Part shown: positions 16,913 to 30,182 of the stretch, in pieces
Numbering within the stretch: position 1 is the stretch's first letter
How the letters are laid out: each line of letters starts with the position of its first letter
Source of the DNA: Singulisphaera acidiphila DSM 18658
GTDB taxonomy: Bacteria > Planctomycetota > Planctomycetia > Isosphaerales > Isosphaeraceae
Reading direction: 5' to 3'
DNA length: 64,000 nucleotides
Assembly: GCF_000242455.2 (NCBI RefSeq)
Contig: NC_019892.1
Coordinates: forward strand, 7,326,744 to 7,390,743
Translations under genes and position numbers: made by a program
The notes under the pieces: model-generated
The model's input: the letters and a program-made list of their open reading frames with translations, nothing else
What the model was told of the DNA's origin: nothing
Database searches by the model: none

Positions 16913-19900
16913 ATGGCTGAGTCTGACCCGCTCTGGTACAAAGATGCGATCATCTATGAACTTCATGTGAAGGCCTTCTTCGACAGCAACGAGAACGGCC
17001 TGGGCGACTTTCCCGGCCTGATGCAGAAGCTCGACTACTTGCAGGACCTTGGGATTACCTGCCTCTGGCTCCTTCCTTTCTATCCTTCTCCGCTGCGTGA
17101 CGACGGATACGATATCGCCGACTACTTCAGCGTCCACCCTGAATACGGCACGGTGAAGGACTTTCGCCAGTTGGTCCGCGAAGCGCACCGGCGAGGGATC
17201 CGCGTCGTCACCGAGTTGGTGATCAATCACACCTCCGACCAGCACCCCTGGTTCCAGGAGGCGAGGCTGGCTCCGCCTGGTTCGGCGAAGCGGAACTTCT
17301 ATGTCTGGAGCGACAGCCCGAAGAAATACGAGGCCGCCCGAATCATTTTCACCGATACGGAGACTTCGAACTGGACCTGGGACCCGGTGGCCCAGGCGTA
17401 CTACTGGCATCGGTTCTTCCACCACCAGCCCGACCTCAACTTCGACAATCCCCAAGTTCTCCGCGCCGTGTTCAAGGTCATGCGGTTCTGGCTCGATATG
17501 GGGGTCGACGGCATGCGGTTGGATGCCATTCCCTATCTCATCGAGCGCGAAGGGACGAACTGCGAAAACCTGCCCGAGAGCCACGAGATTCTCAAGAAGT
17601 TCCGCAAGGAGATGGACGAGCACTACAGCGACCGAATGCTGTTGGCCGAGGCCAATCAATGGCCCGCCGACGTGCTCGACTACTTCGGCGATGGCGATGA
17701 ATGCCACATGGCATTCCACTTTCCCCTGATGCCACGCATTTTCATGGCACTTCGGCAAGAAGATCGCCATCCGATCGTGGAAATCATGCGCCAAACACCG
17801 GATATTCCCCCGGATTGCCAATGGGTCACCTTTCTCCGGAACCATGACGAGCTGACACTCGAAATGGTCACCGACGAAGAACGTGACTATATGTACAGGG
17901 AATATGCGGCCGACCCGCGGATGCGACTCAACTTGGGAATCCGCCGCCGCCTGGCTCCCTTGATGGGAAACAACAGGCGCAGCATTGAACTGATGAATAG
18001 CCTGCTCTTCTCCCTGGTCGGCACGCCCGTCATCTACTACGGCGACGAGATCGGCATGGGGGACAACATCTATCTGGGAGATCGCGACGGCGTCAGGACT
18101 CCGATGCAGTGGACCGGCGACCGGAACGCGGGCTTCTCGAGGGCCGACTTCGCCCGGCTCTACGCGCCACCGATCATCGACCCTGTCTTTGGCTACCAGA
18201 GCATTAACGTGGAGGCCCAGCAACGCGAGGCCTCCTCGCTCCTCAACTGGATGAAGCGCCTGATCTTGCTCAGGAAGCGATTCCAGGCCTTCGGGCGGGG
18301 AACTCTCGAATTCCTCCACCCCCGGAATCGCCAGGTCCTGGCATACATCAGAAGCTACGGGGATGAGAAGATTCTCGCCGTGGCCAACGTCTCTCGGTTC
18401 GTCCAGCCGTTCTCGCTCGACCTGGAGCAATTCCAGGGCTATACCCCCGTGGAGCTCTTTGGTGGGGTCGAGTTTCCGACGATCGGCGAGTTACCCTATT
18501 TCCTCTCACTCGGCCCTTACGCCTTCATGTGGTTTCGGCTCGACCGATTGACCCATTCCATCGACAGCGGCGTCGCTCGGGCGCCTGCGTTGCCCACCGA
18601 GGAACTGCCCAACCTCACCCTCGTGGGGGGATGGGACACCCTGATGGAGGGCAAGTCGCGGGCCACCCTCGAGCGAACCGTCCTGCCCAACTATCTTTTG
18701 CGCCAGCGCTGGTTCGGAGCGAAATCGCGGACTCTTGAAACAGTGAGCATCCGCGATTGGGTGACCTTGACCGGAGGAACGTCCCCTGCTCTGCTCGTCT
18801 TCATCCGCGCCTACTACAGTGACGGGCATTCGGATCGGTATTCCCTCCCTCTGGCCATCGCCGAGGGGGTCGCGGCCGAGTCGCTTTTGCTGAGCCAACC
18901 CGCCACAGTCTTGGCATTCGTCACGGCAGGAGACTCGGCGGGGGTCATCTATGACGCGGTTGCGAACGACGAATTCTGTGAACGCCTGCTCCAGACGATC
19001 GAGGGGCCGAGTGCGATCAAGACCCGGTCGGGAATGATCCAGGGGATCAGGACCTCGGTCTACGACCAGATCGAAGGAGAGCCCACGCCGATCCAACGAG
19101 GCTCGGCCGAACAAAGCAATTCCACGATTTTCTATGGCAGACGCTTCTTAATGAAACTCTTCCGGAGACTCGACATCGGGGTGAACCCTGACCTGGAAAT
19201 CGGCCGTTTTCTCACGGAAAAGGCCGCATTCCCGAGAATCCCGAAGACGGCCGGGGCGTTGGAGTATCGCAAGAGTCGTTCCGAACCGATCACAATCGCC
19301 CTCTTGCAGGAGTATGTTTCCAACCAGGGTCAGGGGTGGCAACTGGCTCTCGACGTCCTCGGACGCTATTACGAGCACGTCAGCACGCAGGAACACCGGC
19401 TTTTCAAGATCGAGATCGAGAGTCGGTCCTTGATCGAGCTCGGTTCCATGGAGCCGCCCCCGGAGGTCTTCGAGGTCGTCGGCGCGGCCCTGAACACGGC
19501 GGGAGTGCTCGGTAAACGGACCGCCGAAATGCACCTGGCATTGGCCAGCGATTCCGAGGATCCAAGCTTTGCGCCGGAACCGATCAAGCAGGAGGAGCTT
19601 GCCGAGATGGTCAAGTCCCTTCACGTACAGGTTCGCAGGTCGCTCACCTTGCTTCGCGAGAAGCTCGCATCGCTCCCGGATCCTCTTCGGCCCCTGGCGC
19701 AAGAGATCCTCGACACGGGGGCCGGCATGGCCTCGCGATTCAAGCCGCTGGAAGAGGGGGTCGGTCCCCTCCTCAAGATCCGTTGCCACGGCGATTATCA
19801 TCTCGGCCAGGTACTCTGGCATGAAAACGACTTTATTATTCTCGACTTCGAGGGAGAGCCCGGCCGCCCTGTCACCGAACGGAGAGAGAAGAAGTCCCCC

Positions 19901-20230
19901 TTGCGAGACGTGGCCGGGATGCTCCGTTCGCTCGACTACGCCGTCTACAGCAAGTTGATTAGCGTCAGTCACGACCAGCCGGAGAATTTCGATCGGCTCG
20001 AACCCTGGGCCAAGGTCTGGAAGAACTGGACGTCCGCCGCTTACCTGCGCGAGTACCGCGCGACGGCCGCTTCCTTACTGCCCAACGATGAATCCGTGAT
20101 TTCGCTTCTGCTGGAGTTCTTTATGCTGGAGAAGACGCTCTTCGAATTCCAGTATGAACTCAACTATCGTCCCGACTGGGTTCGGATTCCCATGTTGGGC
20201 ATCCTCCACCTGATGAAGCCCAGCCATTGA
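16913..20230 (+). CDS. treS: trehalose synthase / maltokinase fusion (TreS-Pep2)
   Basis: A 1105-residue two-enzyme protein. Residues 1-550 are TreS (GH13), which interconverts trehalose and maltose; motifs give D204 (GMRLDAI), E246 (LLAEANQW) and D312 (RNHDEL). Residues about 600-1105 are a maltokinase of the Pep2/Mak type, which phosphorylates maltose to maltose-1-phosphate; its kinase loop CHGDYHLGQVLW lies near residue 958 and the metal-binding DFEGEPGRP follows at about 976. In mycobacteria TreS and Pep2 are separate partners; bacterial fusions of this type are known. AGGAG six bases before ATG 16913 supports the start. The downstream glgE gene uses the product, so the cluster encodes the whole GlgE route up to, but not including, a branching enzyme. 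Confidence 0.95.
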   Translation: MAESDPLWYKDAIIYELHVKAFFDSNENGLGDFPGLMQKLDYLQDLGITCLWLLPFYPSPLRDDGYDIADYFSVHPEYGTVKDFRQLVREAHRRGIRVVTELVINHTSDQHPWFQEARLAPPGSAKRNFYVWSDSPKKYEAARIIFTDTETSNWTWDPVAQAYYWHRFFHHQPDLNFDNPQVLRAVFKVMRFWLDMGVDGMRLDAIPYLIEREGTNCENLPESHEILKKFRKEMDEHYSDRMLLAEANQWPADVLDYFGDGDECHMAFHFPLMPRIFMALRQEDRHPIVEIMRQTPDIPPDCQWVTFLRNHDELTLEMVTDEERDYMYREYAADPRMRLNLGIRRRLAPLMGNNRRSIELMNSLLFSLVGTPVIYYGDEIGMGDNIYLGDRDGVRTPMQWTGDRNAGFSRADFARLYAPPIIDPVFGYQSINVEAQQREASSLLNWMKRLILLRKRFQAFGRGTLEFLHPRNRQVLAYIRSYGDEKILAVANVSRFVQPFSLDLEQFQGYTPVELFGGVEFPTIGELPYFLSLGPYAFMWFRLDRLTHSIDSGVARAPALPTEELPNLTLVGGWDTLMEGKSRATLERTVLPNYLLRQRWFGAKSRTLETVSIRDWVTLTGGTSPALLVFIRAYYSDGHSDRYSLPLAIAEGVAAESLLLSQPATVLAFVTAGDSAGVIYDAVANDEFCERLLQTIEGPSAIKTRSGMIQGIRTSVYDQIEGEPTPIQRGSAEQSNSTIFYGRRFLMKLFRRLDIGVNPDLEIGRFLTEKAAFPRIPKTAGALEYRKSRSEPITIALLQEYVSNQGQGWQLALDVLGRYYEHVSTQEHRLFKIEIESRSLIELGSMEPPPEVFEVVGAALNTAGVLGKRTAEMHLALASDSEDPSFAPEPIKQEELAEMVKSLHVQVRRSLTLLREKLASLPDPLRPLAQEILDTGAGMASRFKPLEEGVGPLLKIRCHGDYHLGQVLWHENDFIILDFEGEPGRPVTERREKKSPLRDVAGMLRSLDYAVYSKLISVSHDQPENFDRLEPWAKVWKNWTSAAYLREYRATAASLLPNDESVISLLLEFFMLEKTLFEFQYELNYRPDWVRIPMLGILHLMKPSH

Positions 20231-20276
20231 TCCCGTTCCGACAGCGGAAATTGGAAGCCTTGAGGAGTTTTCAGTC

Positions 20277-22277
20277 GTGATGACAGGGCAGAGCACGGTT
20301 GTTAAAGGTCAGACACGAGCACACCACGAGAAGGGAGCGCCTCCTCCGCCTCGGGTTGTGATCGAAGGCATTCAGCCGGAGATCGACCACGGCAAGTTTC
20401 CCATCAAGCGAACCGTGGGCGAGAACGTGGTCGTCACAGCCGACATCTTCGCAGAAGGACACGATCTGGTCGCCGCCGTCCTTCGCCATGGCCCGATCGG
20501 CGGAACGGACTGGGCTGAAGTGTCCATGTCGGAACTCGGGAACGACCGTTGGAGCGGAACGTTCACGGTCAACAGCCAGGGGCGTTACGGCTATACGCTC
20601 CAAGCCTGGGTCGACTATTTCGCAACCTGGCGGCGCGATCTCTCCAAAAAAGTGGATGCCGGCCTGAATGTGTCGAGCGAGCTCCTCGAGGGGGCGGAAC
20701 TCGTTAAACAGGCCGCGAAGCGGGCCAGCGGAGGCGATGCCGAGCAGCTCCGTGTTCAGGCGGACGTTCTGGGCCATGGTGGTGACATCGGCGTCCGTGT
20801 CAAGCTCGCCCTCTCCCCTGAGCTTACGTCGCTGATGTCGCGTTACGTTGACCGCAGCGGAGCCACTGCGTATGAGCGAATCCTCGGCGTCACGGTCGAG
20901 CGTGAGCGTGCTCGCTACGGCGCCTGGTATGAGATGTTCCCCCGTTCGAGCGCGCCCGAACCGGGTCGGCACGGGACGTTCAAGGACGTCGAGTCACGGC
21001 TTCCTTACGTTGTTGAGATGGGTTTTGACGTTCTCTATCTCCCCCCGATCCATCCGATTGGCCTGAGCTTTCGGAAAGGTCCGAACAATACCCTCACCCC
21101 CGGGCCCCACGATCCCGGCAGTCCCTGGGCGATTGGTTCCCCTGAAGGAGGGCACAAGGCCGTCTTGCCCGAACTCGGCACGCTGGAGGACTTCGACCAT
21201 CTCGTGACCCGAGCCAAGCAACTCGGCCTGGAGATAGCGCTCGACATTGCCTACCAGTGCTCGCCCGACCACCCCTACGTCAAAGAGCACCCCGAGTGGT
21301 TCCGCCACCGCCCCGACGGCACGATCAAGTACGCTGAGAATCCTCCCAAGAAGTACCAGGATATTTATCCGATCGACTTCGAGTCGACTGATTGGAAATC
21401 GCTCTGGGAAGAGCTTCGCGATGTCGTTCTTTTCTGGGTGTCCCATGGGGTCACGATCTTTCGGGTCGATAACCCGCACACCAAGGCCTTTCCCTTCTGG
21501 GAGTGGCTGATCCGCGAAGTCTGGGATCGCCATCCCGACACGATTTTCCTCGCTGAAGCGTTTACCCGGCCGAAGGTGATGAAGTATCTGGCCAAGTCCG
21601 GCTTTTCCCAGTCGTACAGTTACTTCACTTGGCGGACGACCAAGGAGGGGCTGACCGAGTACTTCACCGAGTTGACGCAGACTGATGTGGCCGAATACAT
21701 GCGGCCGAACCTGTTTGCGAACACCCCGGACATTCTCCACGAGTCGCTCCAGCACGGTGGCCGTCCTGCGTTCCAGGCTCGGCTCGTCTTGGCAGCCACC
21801 TTGGGGGCGACCTACGGCATCTACGGGCCGCCATTCGAGCACTGTGACGGCACTCCCGTGCGCCCTGGGTCGGAAGAATACCTCGACTCGGAAAAGTACC
21901 AGTGTCGCTTCTGGAACCTCGACCAACCGGGAACACTCCGCTACTTCGTGAGCCGGGTCAACACGATCCGACGCGATAATTCGGCCCTCCAGTTCGACCG
22001 CAACCTGCGTTTCTTCACGATCAGCAACTCTGAGATGATCGCCTACGCCAAGTCGTCGCCCGACCGCTCCGACATCATCCTAGTCATCGTCAACCTCGAC
22101 CCGTACCATGCCCAGGAAGGCTCAATCCAGTTTCCGTTCTGGGAGTTTGGACTGAACGAGTCGTATCAGGTTCACGACCTGCTCACCGACGCACGATACG
22201 ACTGGCGGGGGGAGTGGAATTTCGTCCGCCTCGACCCGCATGTCTGCCCTGCGCATATCTTCCGGGTTTGGCGCTAG
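20277..22277 (+). CDS. glgE: alpha-1,4-glucan:maltose-1-phosphate maltosyltransferase (GlgE)
   Basis: A 666-residue GH13_3 enzyme that adds maltose from maltose-1-phosphate to the non-reducing end of alpha-1,4-glucan. The N-terminal beta domain (28-130) and helical insert are followed by the barrel. Nucleophile D398 (FRVDNPHTK) and acid E427 (FLAEAF) have the same 29-residue spacing as in characterised GlgE proteins, and the family marker VLYLPPIHPIG (here LYLPPIHPIG) is at about 250-262. GAGGAG stands about ten bases before GTG 20277; ATG 20280 would serve equally. It follows the TreS-kinase fusion by 46 bases, consistent with one operon. No branching enzyme (GlgB) is encoded in this window. 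Confidence 0.95.
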   Translation: MMTGQSTVVKGQTRAHHEKGAPPPPRVVIEGIQPEIDHGKFPIKRTVGENVVVTADIFAEGHDLVAAVLRHGPIGGTDWAEVSMSELGNDRWSGTFTVNSQGRYGYTLQAWVDYFATWRRDLSKKVDAGLNVSSELLEGAELVKQAAKRASGGDAEQLRVQADVLGHGGDIGVRVKLALSPELTSLMSRYVDRSGATAYERILGVTVERERARYGAWYEMFPRSSAPEPGRHGTFKDVESRLPYVVEMGFDVLYLPPIHPIGLSFRKGPNNTLTPGPHDPGSPWAIGSPEGGHKAVLPELGTLEDFDHLVTRAKQLGLEIALDIAYQCSPDHPYVKEHPEWFRHRPDGTIKYAENPPKKYQDIYPIDFESTDWKSLWEELRDVVLFWVSHGVTIFRVDNPHTKAFPFWEWLIREVWDRHPDTIFLAEAFTRPKVMKYLAKSGFSQSYSYFTWRTTKEGLTEYFTELTQTDVAEYMRPNLFANTPDILHESLQHGGRPAFQARLVLAATLGATYGIYGPPFEHCDGTPVRPGSEEYLDSEKYQCRFWNLDQPGTLRYFVSRVNTIRRDNSALQFDRNLRFFTISNSEMIAYAKSSPDRSDIILVIVNLDPYHAQEGSIQFPFWEFGLNESYQVHDLLTDARYDWRGEWNFVRLDPHVCPAHIFRVWR

Positions 22278-22335
22278 ACGACCGCGTCAGATGAGCTTTT
22301 TTTCCGAGACTCGGCTCTGCTCGGATGCGATGATG

Positions 22336-22375
22336 ATGCGATCGGGCCGTTGGTGGCCCACGACCTCGATCGCAT
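22336..22375 (+). terminator. nested hairpin after glgE
   Basis: ATGCGATCG (22336-22344) pairs exactly with CGATCGCAT (22367-22375), and GGGCC/GGCCC forms an inner stem. It sits in the 134-base gap between glgE and the flavin transferase gene. There is no T-run beyond a short TTT, so it may be a terminator or a regulatory stem in the leader of the next gene. Confidence 0.4.
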
Positions 22376-22411
22376 TTGGCAATGTCAATGTTGCCTCTCG
22401 GAGATCGCGTC

Positions 22412-23995
22412 ATGAGTTCCTATTCATCAATGGGACTCCCAATCCTTCTGGTCTGGGGGTCCCTCTTTTGCCTACTCACTCCCGCAACAGCCGAGGATTT
22501 CACGTTCTTTCATGAGAACGTGCTGGGAACTTCGCTCGAATTGCGGACCAAGGCCGACACGGCTGAGGCCGCCTCTTGGGCGGAGGAGCGGATCTTACGG
22601 GAAGTCGATCGCCTTTCCGCAATTTTCAGCGGCTACAATGCAGCAAGTGAGTTCAGCCGCTGGCAGGCAACCTCGAATGTCGCGATCAAGGTCTCCCCGG
22701 AACTATTCGAGGTCTTCCAAGCGTGTGACGAATGGGCTGCGCGAACGGGCGGAGCCTTCGACCCGCGAGTCGAGGCGCTGACGCGGCTCTGGTCGAAATG
22801 CGCTAAGCAGAACCGCACTCCGACAGCCGACGAACTCTCCACAAACAAGGCATTGATGAGCCGACCCGCATGGCGGCTGGATGCGCAAGCCCGAACTGCC
22901 GAACGGCTGAGCAATTGCCCGCTGAGCCTGAACGCGATTGCCAAGGGTTATATCGTCGAGTCGGCCTGCAACGTAGCGCTGGACCGAGTCCGAGGAATTC
23001 GCGGCATTCTACTGAACATCGGCGGCGACTTACGGGTTTGTGGCGACCTCGTGCAATCGATTGACATCGTGGATCCCACAAGCGACTCCGAGGGGGCGGA
23101 CCCCTTGTCGCGGGTCAAAATCCAGGCAAGCTCGGTCGCTACCAGCGGGAATTCCCAGCGCGGGTATCGAATCGGTAGCCAGTGGTACTCACATATTTTT
23201 GACCCCAGAACCGGGCACCCGGTCGAGAACATCACGAGCGCCACGGTTATCGCCAGTCGGGCCGAGGTTGCCGATGCCCTCGCGACCAGTTTCAATGTCC
23301 TACCCGTTGCCGAGAGTCTTCGCCTGGCGAACTCACTTCCGGACGTTCAGTGCCTCCTGGTCAATCGAGACGGGCAAACCTTCCGGAGCAACGGCTGGCC
23401 TGAGAGAGCCAAGTCCGCGGCGCAACCCACTGCGCTCGCCGTCGCCCCCTCGGAGTTGAGCGGTCAGGCCAAGGAACAGGCAGAAGCGAAGCCCGGCCCA
23501 GGCGGGATGTGGAATGAGGACTTTGAACTCCTCGTTGCTTTTGAGATCCAGCGCCCCGAGGGAGCGCCAGGTCGATATCGCCGACCCTATCTGGCTGTCT
23601 GGATCGAGGATAAGGAGGGAGCTTCCGTCCGCACTCTCATTTTGTGGGCTCAGAAAAATGCCCGATCACAGTGGGTACCCGACCTGCGCCGCTGGTATCA
23701 CGGAGACCAGGCTCGTCGGCTGGTAGACGAATTCGACCTCCGCAAGACGTTGTCTCGGGCAACGCGTCCTCCTGGCAAGTATGATGTCGTCTGGGACGGG
23801 AAGGACGATCACGGCCGACAACTTCCCGCTGGCGAATATACGGTCAGCATCGAAGCGGTTCGCGAACATGGCACGTATCAGAGCATCCGTAAGCGAGTGA
23901 CCGTCGCCAACAAGCCGTTCGTTGAGGATCTGAAGGGTAATGTCGAGATCAAATCCGCCACGCTCACCTATCGTCGAAAAGGTCAGGCACGCTAG
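22412..23995 (+). CDS. apbE: exported FAD:protein FMN transferase fused to DUF2271
   Basis: A 527-residue protein with a cleavable signal peptide (about 1-28, ending TPATAED). Residues 30-330 are ApbE, which transfers FMN from FAD to a Ser/Thr of a target protein outside the cytoplasm. Visible motifs are SLNAIAKGYI, ILLNIGGDLRVCG, VATSGN, HIFDPRTGHPVE and ADALATSF; the metal- and FAD-site pattern is intact. After a Pro/Ala/Glu-rich linker (about 335-360), residues 365-515 match DUF2271 (PYLAVWIEDKEG, VRTLILWAQK, YDVVWDGKDDHG). These domains are normally separate neighbouring genes. GGAG eight bases before ATG 22412 fixes the start. The next gene, a PepSY-type membrane protein, overlaps its 3-prime end by 56 bases. 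The inferred role is membrane-linked flavin redox chemistry, perhaps in metal reduction. Confidence 0.87.
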   Translation: MSSYSSMGLPILLVWGSLFCLLTPATAEDFTFFHENVLGTSLELRTKADTAEAASWAEERILREVDRLSAIFSGYNAASEFSRWQATSNVAIKVSPELFEVFQACDEWAARTGGAFDPRVEALTRLWSKCAKQNRTPTADELSTNKALMSRPAWRLDAQARTAERLSNCPLSLNAIAKGYIVESACNVALDRVRGIRGILLNIGGDLRVCGDLVQSIDIVDPTSDSEGADPLSRVKIQASSVATSGNSQRGYRIGSQWYSHIFDPRTGHPVENITSATVIASRAEVADALATSFNVLPVAESLRLANSLPDVQCLLVNRDGQTFRSNGWPERAKSAAQPTALAVAPSELSGQAKEQAEAKPGPGGMWNEDFELLVAFEIQRPEGAPGRYRRPYLAVWIEDKEGASVRTLILWAQKNARSQWVPDLRRWYHGDQARRLVDEFDLRKTLSRATRPPGKYDVVWDGKDDHGRQLPAGEYTVSIEAVREHGTYQSIRKRVTVANKPFVEDLKGNVEIKSATLTYRRKGQAR

Positions 23996-24674
23996 CGCTC
24001 TGGCCGGATTGGCGGCCACCCCGCCGGGTCAACGTTCGTTTCGACGGACGTTCACGATTCGACTCGCCGCCCTGACGCGCTGGCTGCATATCTATGTTTC
24101 TATGTTCGGGCTGGCGGCCGTCCTCTTCTTCAGCGTGACCGGGCTCACGCTGAATCACCCGAACTGGTTTTACGGCGAAGCCGAGCGTTCGGTCCAATAT
24201 CAGGGACAACTGAAACTCGCCTGGCTTCGCCCCAAGACAACCGGGAACGACAGCAAGGTCGATCTTGAAACAGAGCCACAAGTCGAAAAGCTCGAAATCG
24301 TCGAGTCCTTGCGATCGTCGCACCACATCCGTGGCGCACTGACTGATTTCAAGGTCGACGAAAGCGAGTGTACGGTCACCTTCAAAGGGCCGGGCTACTC
24401 GGCTGATGCCTTCATCGATCGCGAGACGGGTCGTTACGAATTGACCGAGTCGTCCCATGGTCTCGTCGCGATCATGAACGACTTGCACAAGGGACGCGAC
24501 TCCGGAGCTGCCTGGTCGGTCTTGATCGACGTCTCCGCTGTGCTCATGACGCTGATCTCGCTCACTGGACTTATTTTACTGTTCTATTTGAAACGCCGAC
24601 GGATTCCCGGCCTGATCGTCGGAGCGTTCGGTGCCATAATCGTCATCGCAATTGCTTTTTTGTTAGTTCCCTGA
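23940..24674 (+). CDS. PepSY-associated membrane protein
   Basis: A 244-residue protein that matches the PepSY-associated TM family: RWLHIYVSMFGLAAVLFF then TGLTLNHPNWF at about residues 48-78, a soluble outer domain (80-180) and two closing membrane segments (about 190-215 and 225-243). A conserved H-x(n)-H pattern (H50, H69 and H131/H132) could bind haem or a metal, but this is inference. Its ATG at 23940 lies inside the end of the flavin transferase gene, so the two are probably translationally coupled. Proteins of this family often occur with DUF2271 and ApbE genes, which supports a shared redox function in the membrane. No partner gene follows; the rRNA operon terminator is next on the other strand. 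Confidence 0.8.
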   Translation: MSRSNPPRSPIVEKVRHASALAGLAATPPGQRSFRRTFTIRLAALTRWLHIYVSMFGLAAVLFFSVTGLTLNHPNWFYGEAERSVQYQGQLKLAWLRPKTTGNDSKVDLETEPQVEKLEIVESLRSSHHIRGALTDFKVDESECTVTFKGPGYSADAFIDRETGRYELTESSHGLVAIMNDLHKGRDSGAAWSVLIDVSAVLMTLISLTGLILLFYLKRRRIPGLIVGAFGAIIVIAIAFLLVP

Positions 24675-24722
24675 CATAGATGGCAATGTACGTGTACATT
24701 CCTCACTTGAATGGCAGTCGAG

Positions 24723-24742
24723 CGGGGAGTGTGAACTCCCCG
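24723..24742 (+). terminator. hairpin after the PepSY gene
   Basis: CGGGGAGT (24723-24730) pairs with ACTCCCCG (24735-24742) around a GTGA loop, about 50 bases after the stop codon. A second 9-base stem, CGCTCGCCC with GGGCGAGCG, lies near 24788-24808. Neither is followed by a long T-run on the plus strand. Confidence 0.45.
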
Positions 24743-24839
24743 TCTTCGGATTCACTTCCACGTAGCCACAAAAGACAGGGAGTTTACCGCTCGCCCATTG
24801 GGGCGAGCGCCGTTCCCGGGACGAAGCGACTGCGCAACG

Positions 24840-24880
24840 AAAAACGCCCCGACCCTTCGATGAAGAAGGATCGGGGCGTC
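24840..24880 (-). terminator. rho-independent terminator of the rRNA operon
   Basis: Read on the minus strand, ACGCCCCGA pairs with TCGGGGCGT, extended by a CCTTC/GAAGG inner stem, and is followed directly by TTTTT. It stands about 13 bases beyond the 5S gene. Confidence 0.88.
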
Positions 24881-24892
24881 GTTGAAAAGGAT

Positions 24893-25000
24893 TCCGGCGA
24901 TCACCGACTTTCGCGCCAAAGGCACTATCATGGGCCTGACGGGCTTAACGGCCGTGTTCGGAATGGGAACGGGTGGGACCCCGTCAGTATGTTCGCCGGA
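24893..25000 (-). rRNA. rrf: 5S ribosomal RNA
   Basis: About 108 bases. The minus strand reads CCGGCGAACATAC at the start and GATCGCCGGA at the end, which close the terminal helix. The conserved loop ACCCGTTCCCATTCCGAACAC is present, split by strand in this window. It is the last gene of the operon, followed by a good terminator. End positions are accurate to a few bases. Confidence 0.93.
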
Positions 25001-25005
25001 AAAGC

Positions 25006-25033
25006 AACCGGCGGGCGATCAAACCCGCCGGTT
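25006..25033 (-). other. 10-bp hairpin directly upstream of 5S
   Basis: AACCGGCGGG and CCCGCCGGTT (25006-25015 and 25024-25033) form a perfect stem. On the minus strand it is followed by GCTTTT and then the 5S gene. It resembles a terminator, but its place inside the operon suggests an RNA-processing site. The rest of the 240-base 23S-5S spacer shows no tRNA. Confidence 0.5.
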
Positions 25034-25243
25034 CCGTGTGCTTACTCTCACAGTGGTCGTCACGCAAACTCAAACCGCGATTTCATGGGCATGACCAACC
25101 GACTTCGAGTCTCTTCACGACGCGTGGTCCCCGTTATTGGATGGGAATACGTCGCCGTGTGATCGATCGAATACGATCGGTGAATGATGCAACCCTGATT
25201 CCTGTCCTTCGCGTCCCTGATGGGAACCGGCGGACGGATCGGG

Positions 25244-28045
<2,802 letters not shown>

Positions 28046-28320
28046 ACGCCGATCCGGACGCCGCGGTTTCCCGAAGGAAGCTCGACAGCCGAATCTGCGA
28101 GGGGTCAGTCCCCGATCTATCTTCGATCGAGTGCCCAGCGTCTCGCGACGCAGGCTCACTCTCACTTGGGTAACGATCCCCATTGTGAGGCCGGTCGCTG
28201 TCGCAGCGATCGACACTCACGCATCCGTAAGGGTTCCACTGTATTGTGGAGAGATTCTTCTACTTGGTCTGCCACGACCACTTGTTTGCGGTTCTCACTT
28301 GCGTGACCTAACCACCGGAT

Positions 28321-28332
28321 TGTGAAAGAGCA
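28321..28332 (-). promoter_or_regulatory. boxA-like antitermination site in the spacer
   Basis: The minus strand reads TGCTCTTTCACA, one base different from the classic boxA core TGCTCTTTAACA. It lies about 275 bases upstream of 23S, as in other bacterial rRNA operons, where Nus factors bind to prevent early termination. Confidence 0.62.
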
Positions 28333-28479
28333 ACCGAATTCCCATTACAACCCCGCAAGGCCGAAGCCTTGAAGAGCCATGCTCGGAATCCGCACTGGCC
28401 GCTGGCCAGGGGGTGAGACCGCGTACGGTCGCACCCCGCACCCAGCAGTGCAAAGCAAACGGAAGAACAGAAACAGAAA

Positions 28480-28502
28480 GGACCCCTCGAGTGAGGGGTC
28501 CC
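28480..28502 (-). other. terminator-like hairpin inside the rRNA spacer
   Basis: GGACCCCTC and GAGGGGTCC (9 bp, 4-5 base loop) form a perfect stem. On the minus strand it is followed by TTTCTGTTTCTG, so it resembles a weak terminator between 16S and 23S. It could reduce 23S transcription or serve as a processing site. Confidence 0.55.
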
Positions 28503-28668
28503 CTCATTGGTCGATCGTGTTCGTGGTGAGAAAACCTTCGTGGGAAGCCGGCGTAAAAACCATCTGATCAAGGAGACGGTGCCGATGCGGCTCTTCTCGA
28601 ATCGCGACGGTGACCGAAGCCACGTCCCTCGATTCTCAGAGCCGAGATTTTCTAAGAAAAATCCTTAG

Positions 28669-30182
<1,514 letters not shown>

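Larger units (their letters stand above)
28046..28668 (-). other. 16S-23S internal transcribed spacer, no tRNA
   Basis: About 620 bases. I searched both strands for tRNA-Ile and tRNA-Ala features (GGTTCGAATCC-like T-arm, anticodon arms) and found none. It contains a boxA-like site at 28321-28332 and a strong hairpin at 28480-28502. Next to the 16S end, TCTAAG/CTTAGA (around 28650-28670) can form a short stem. Confidence 0.7.

Noticed and set aside
16874-18430. Minus-strand open frame of 518 codons
   Set aside because: Antisense to the treS half of the fusion gene; no domain.
28046-28668. tRNA-Ile or tRNA-Ala gene in the rRNA spacer
   Set aside because: No T-arm consensus or cloverleaf could be found on either strand.
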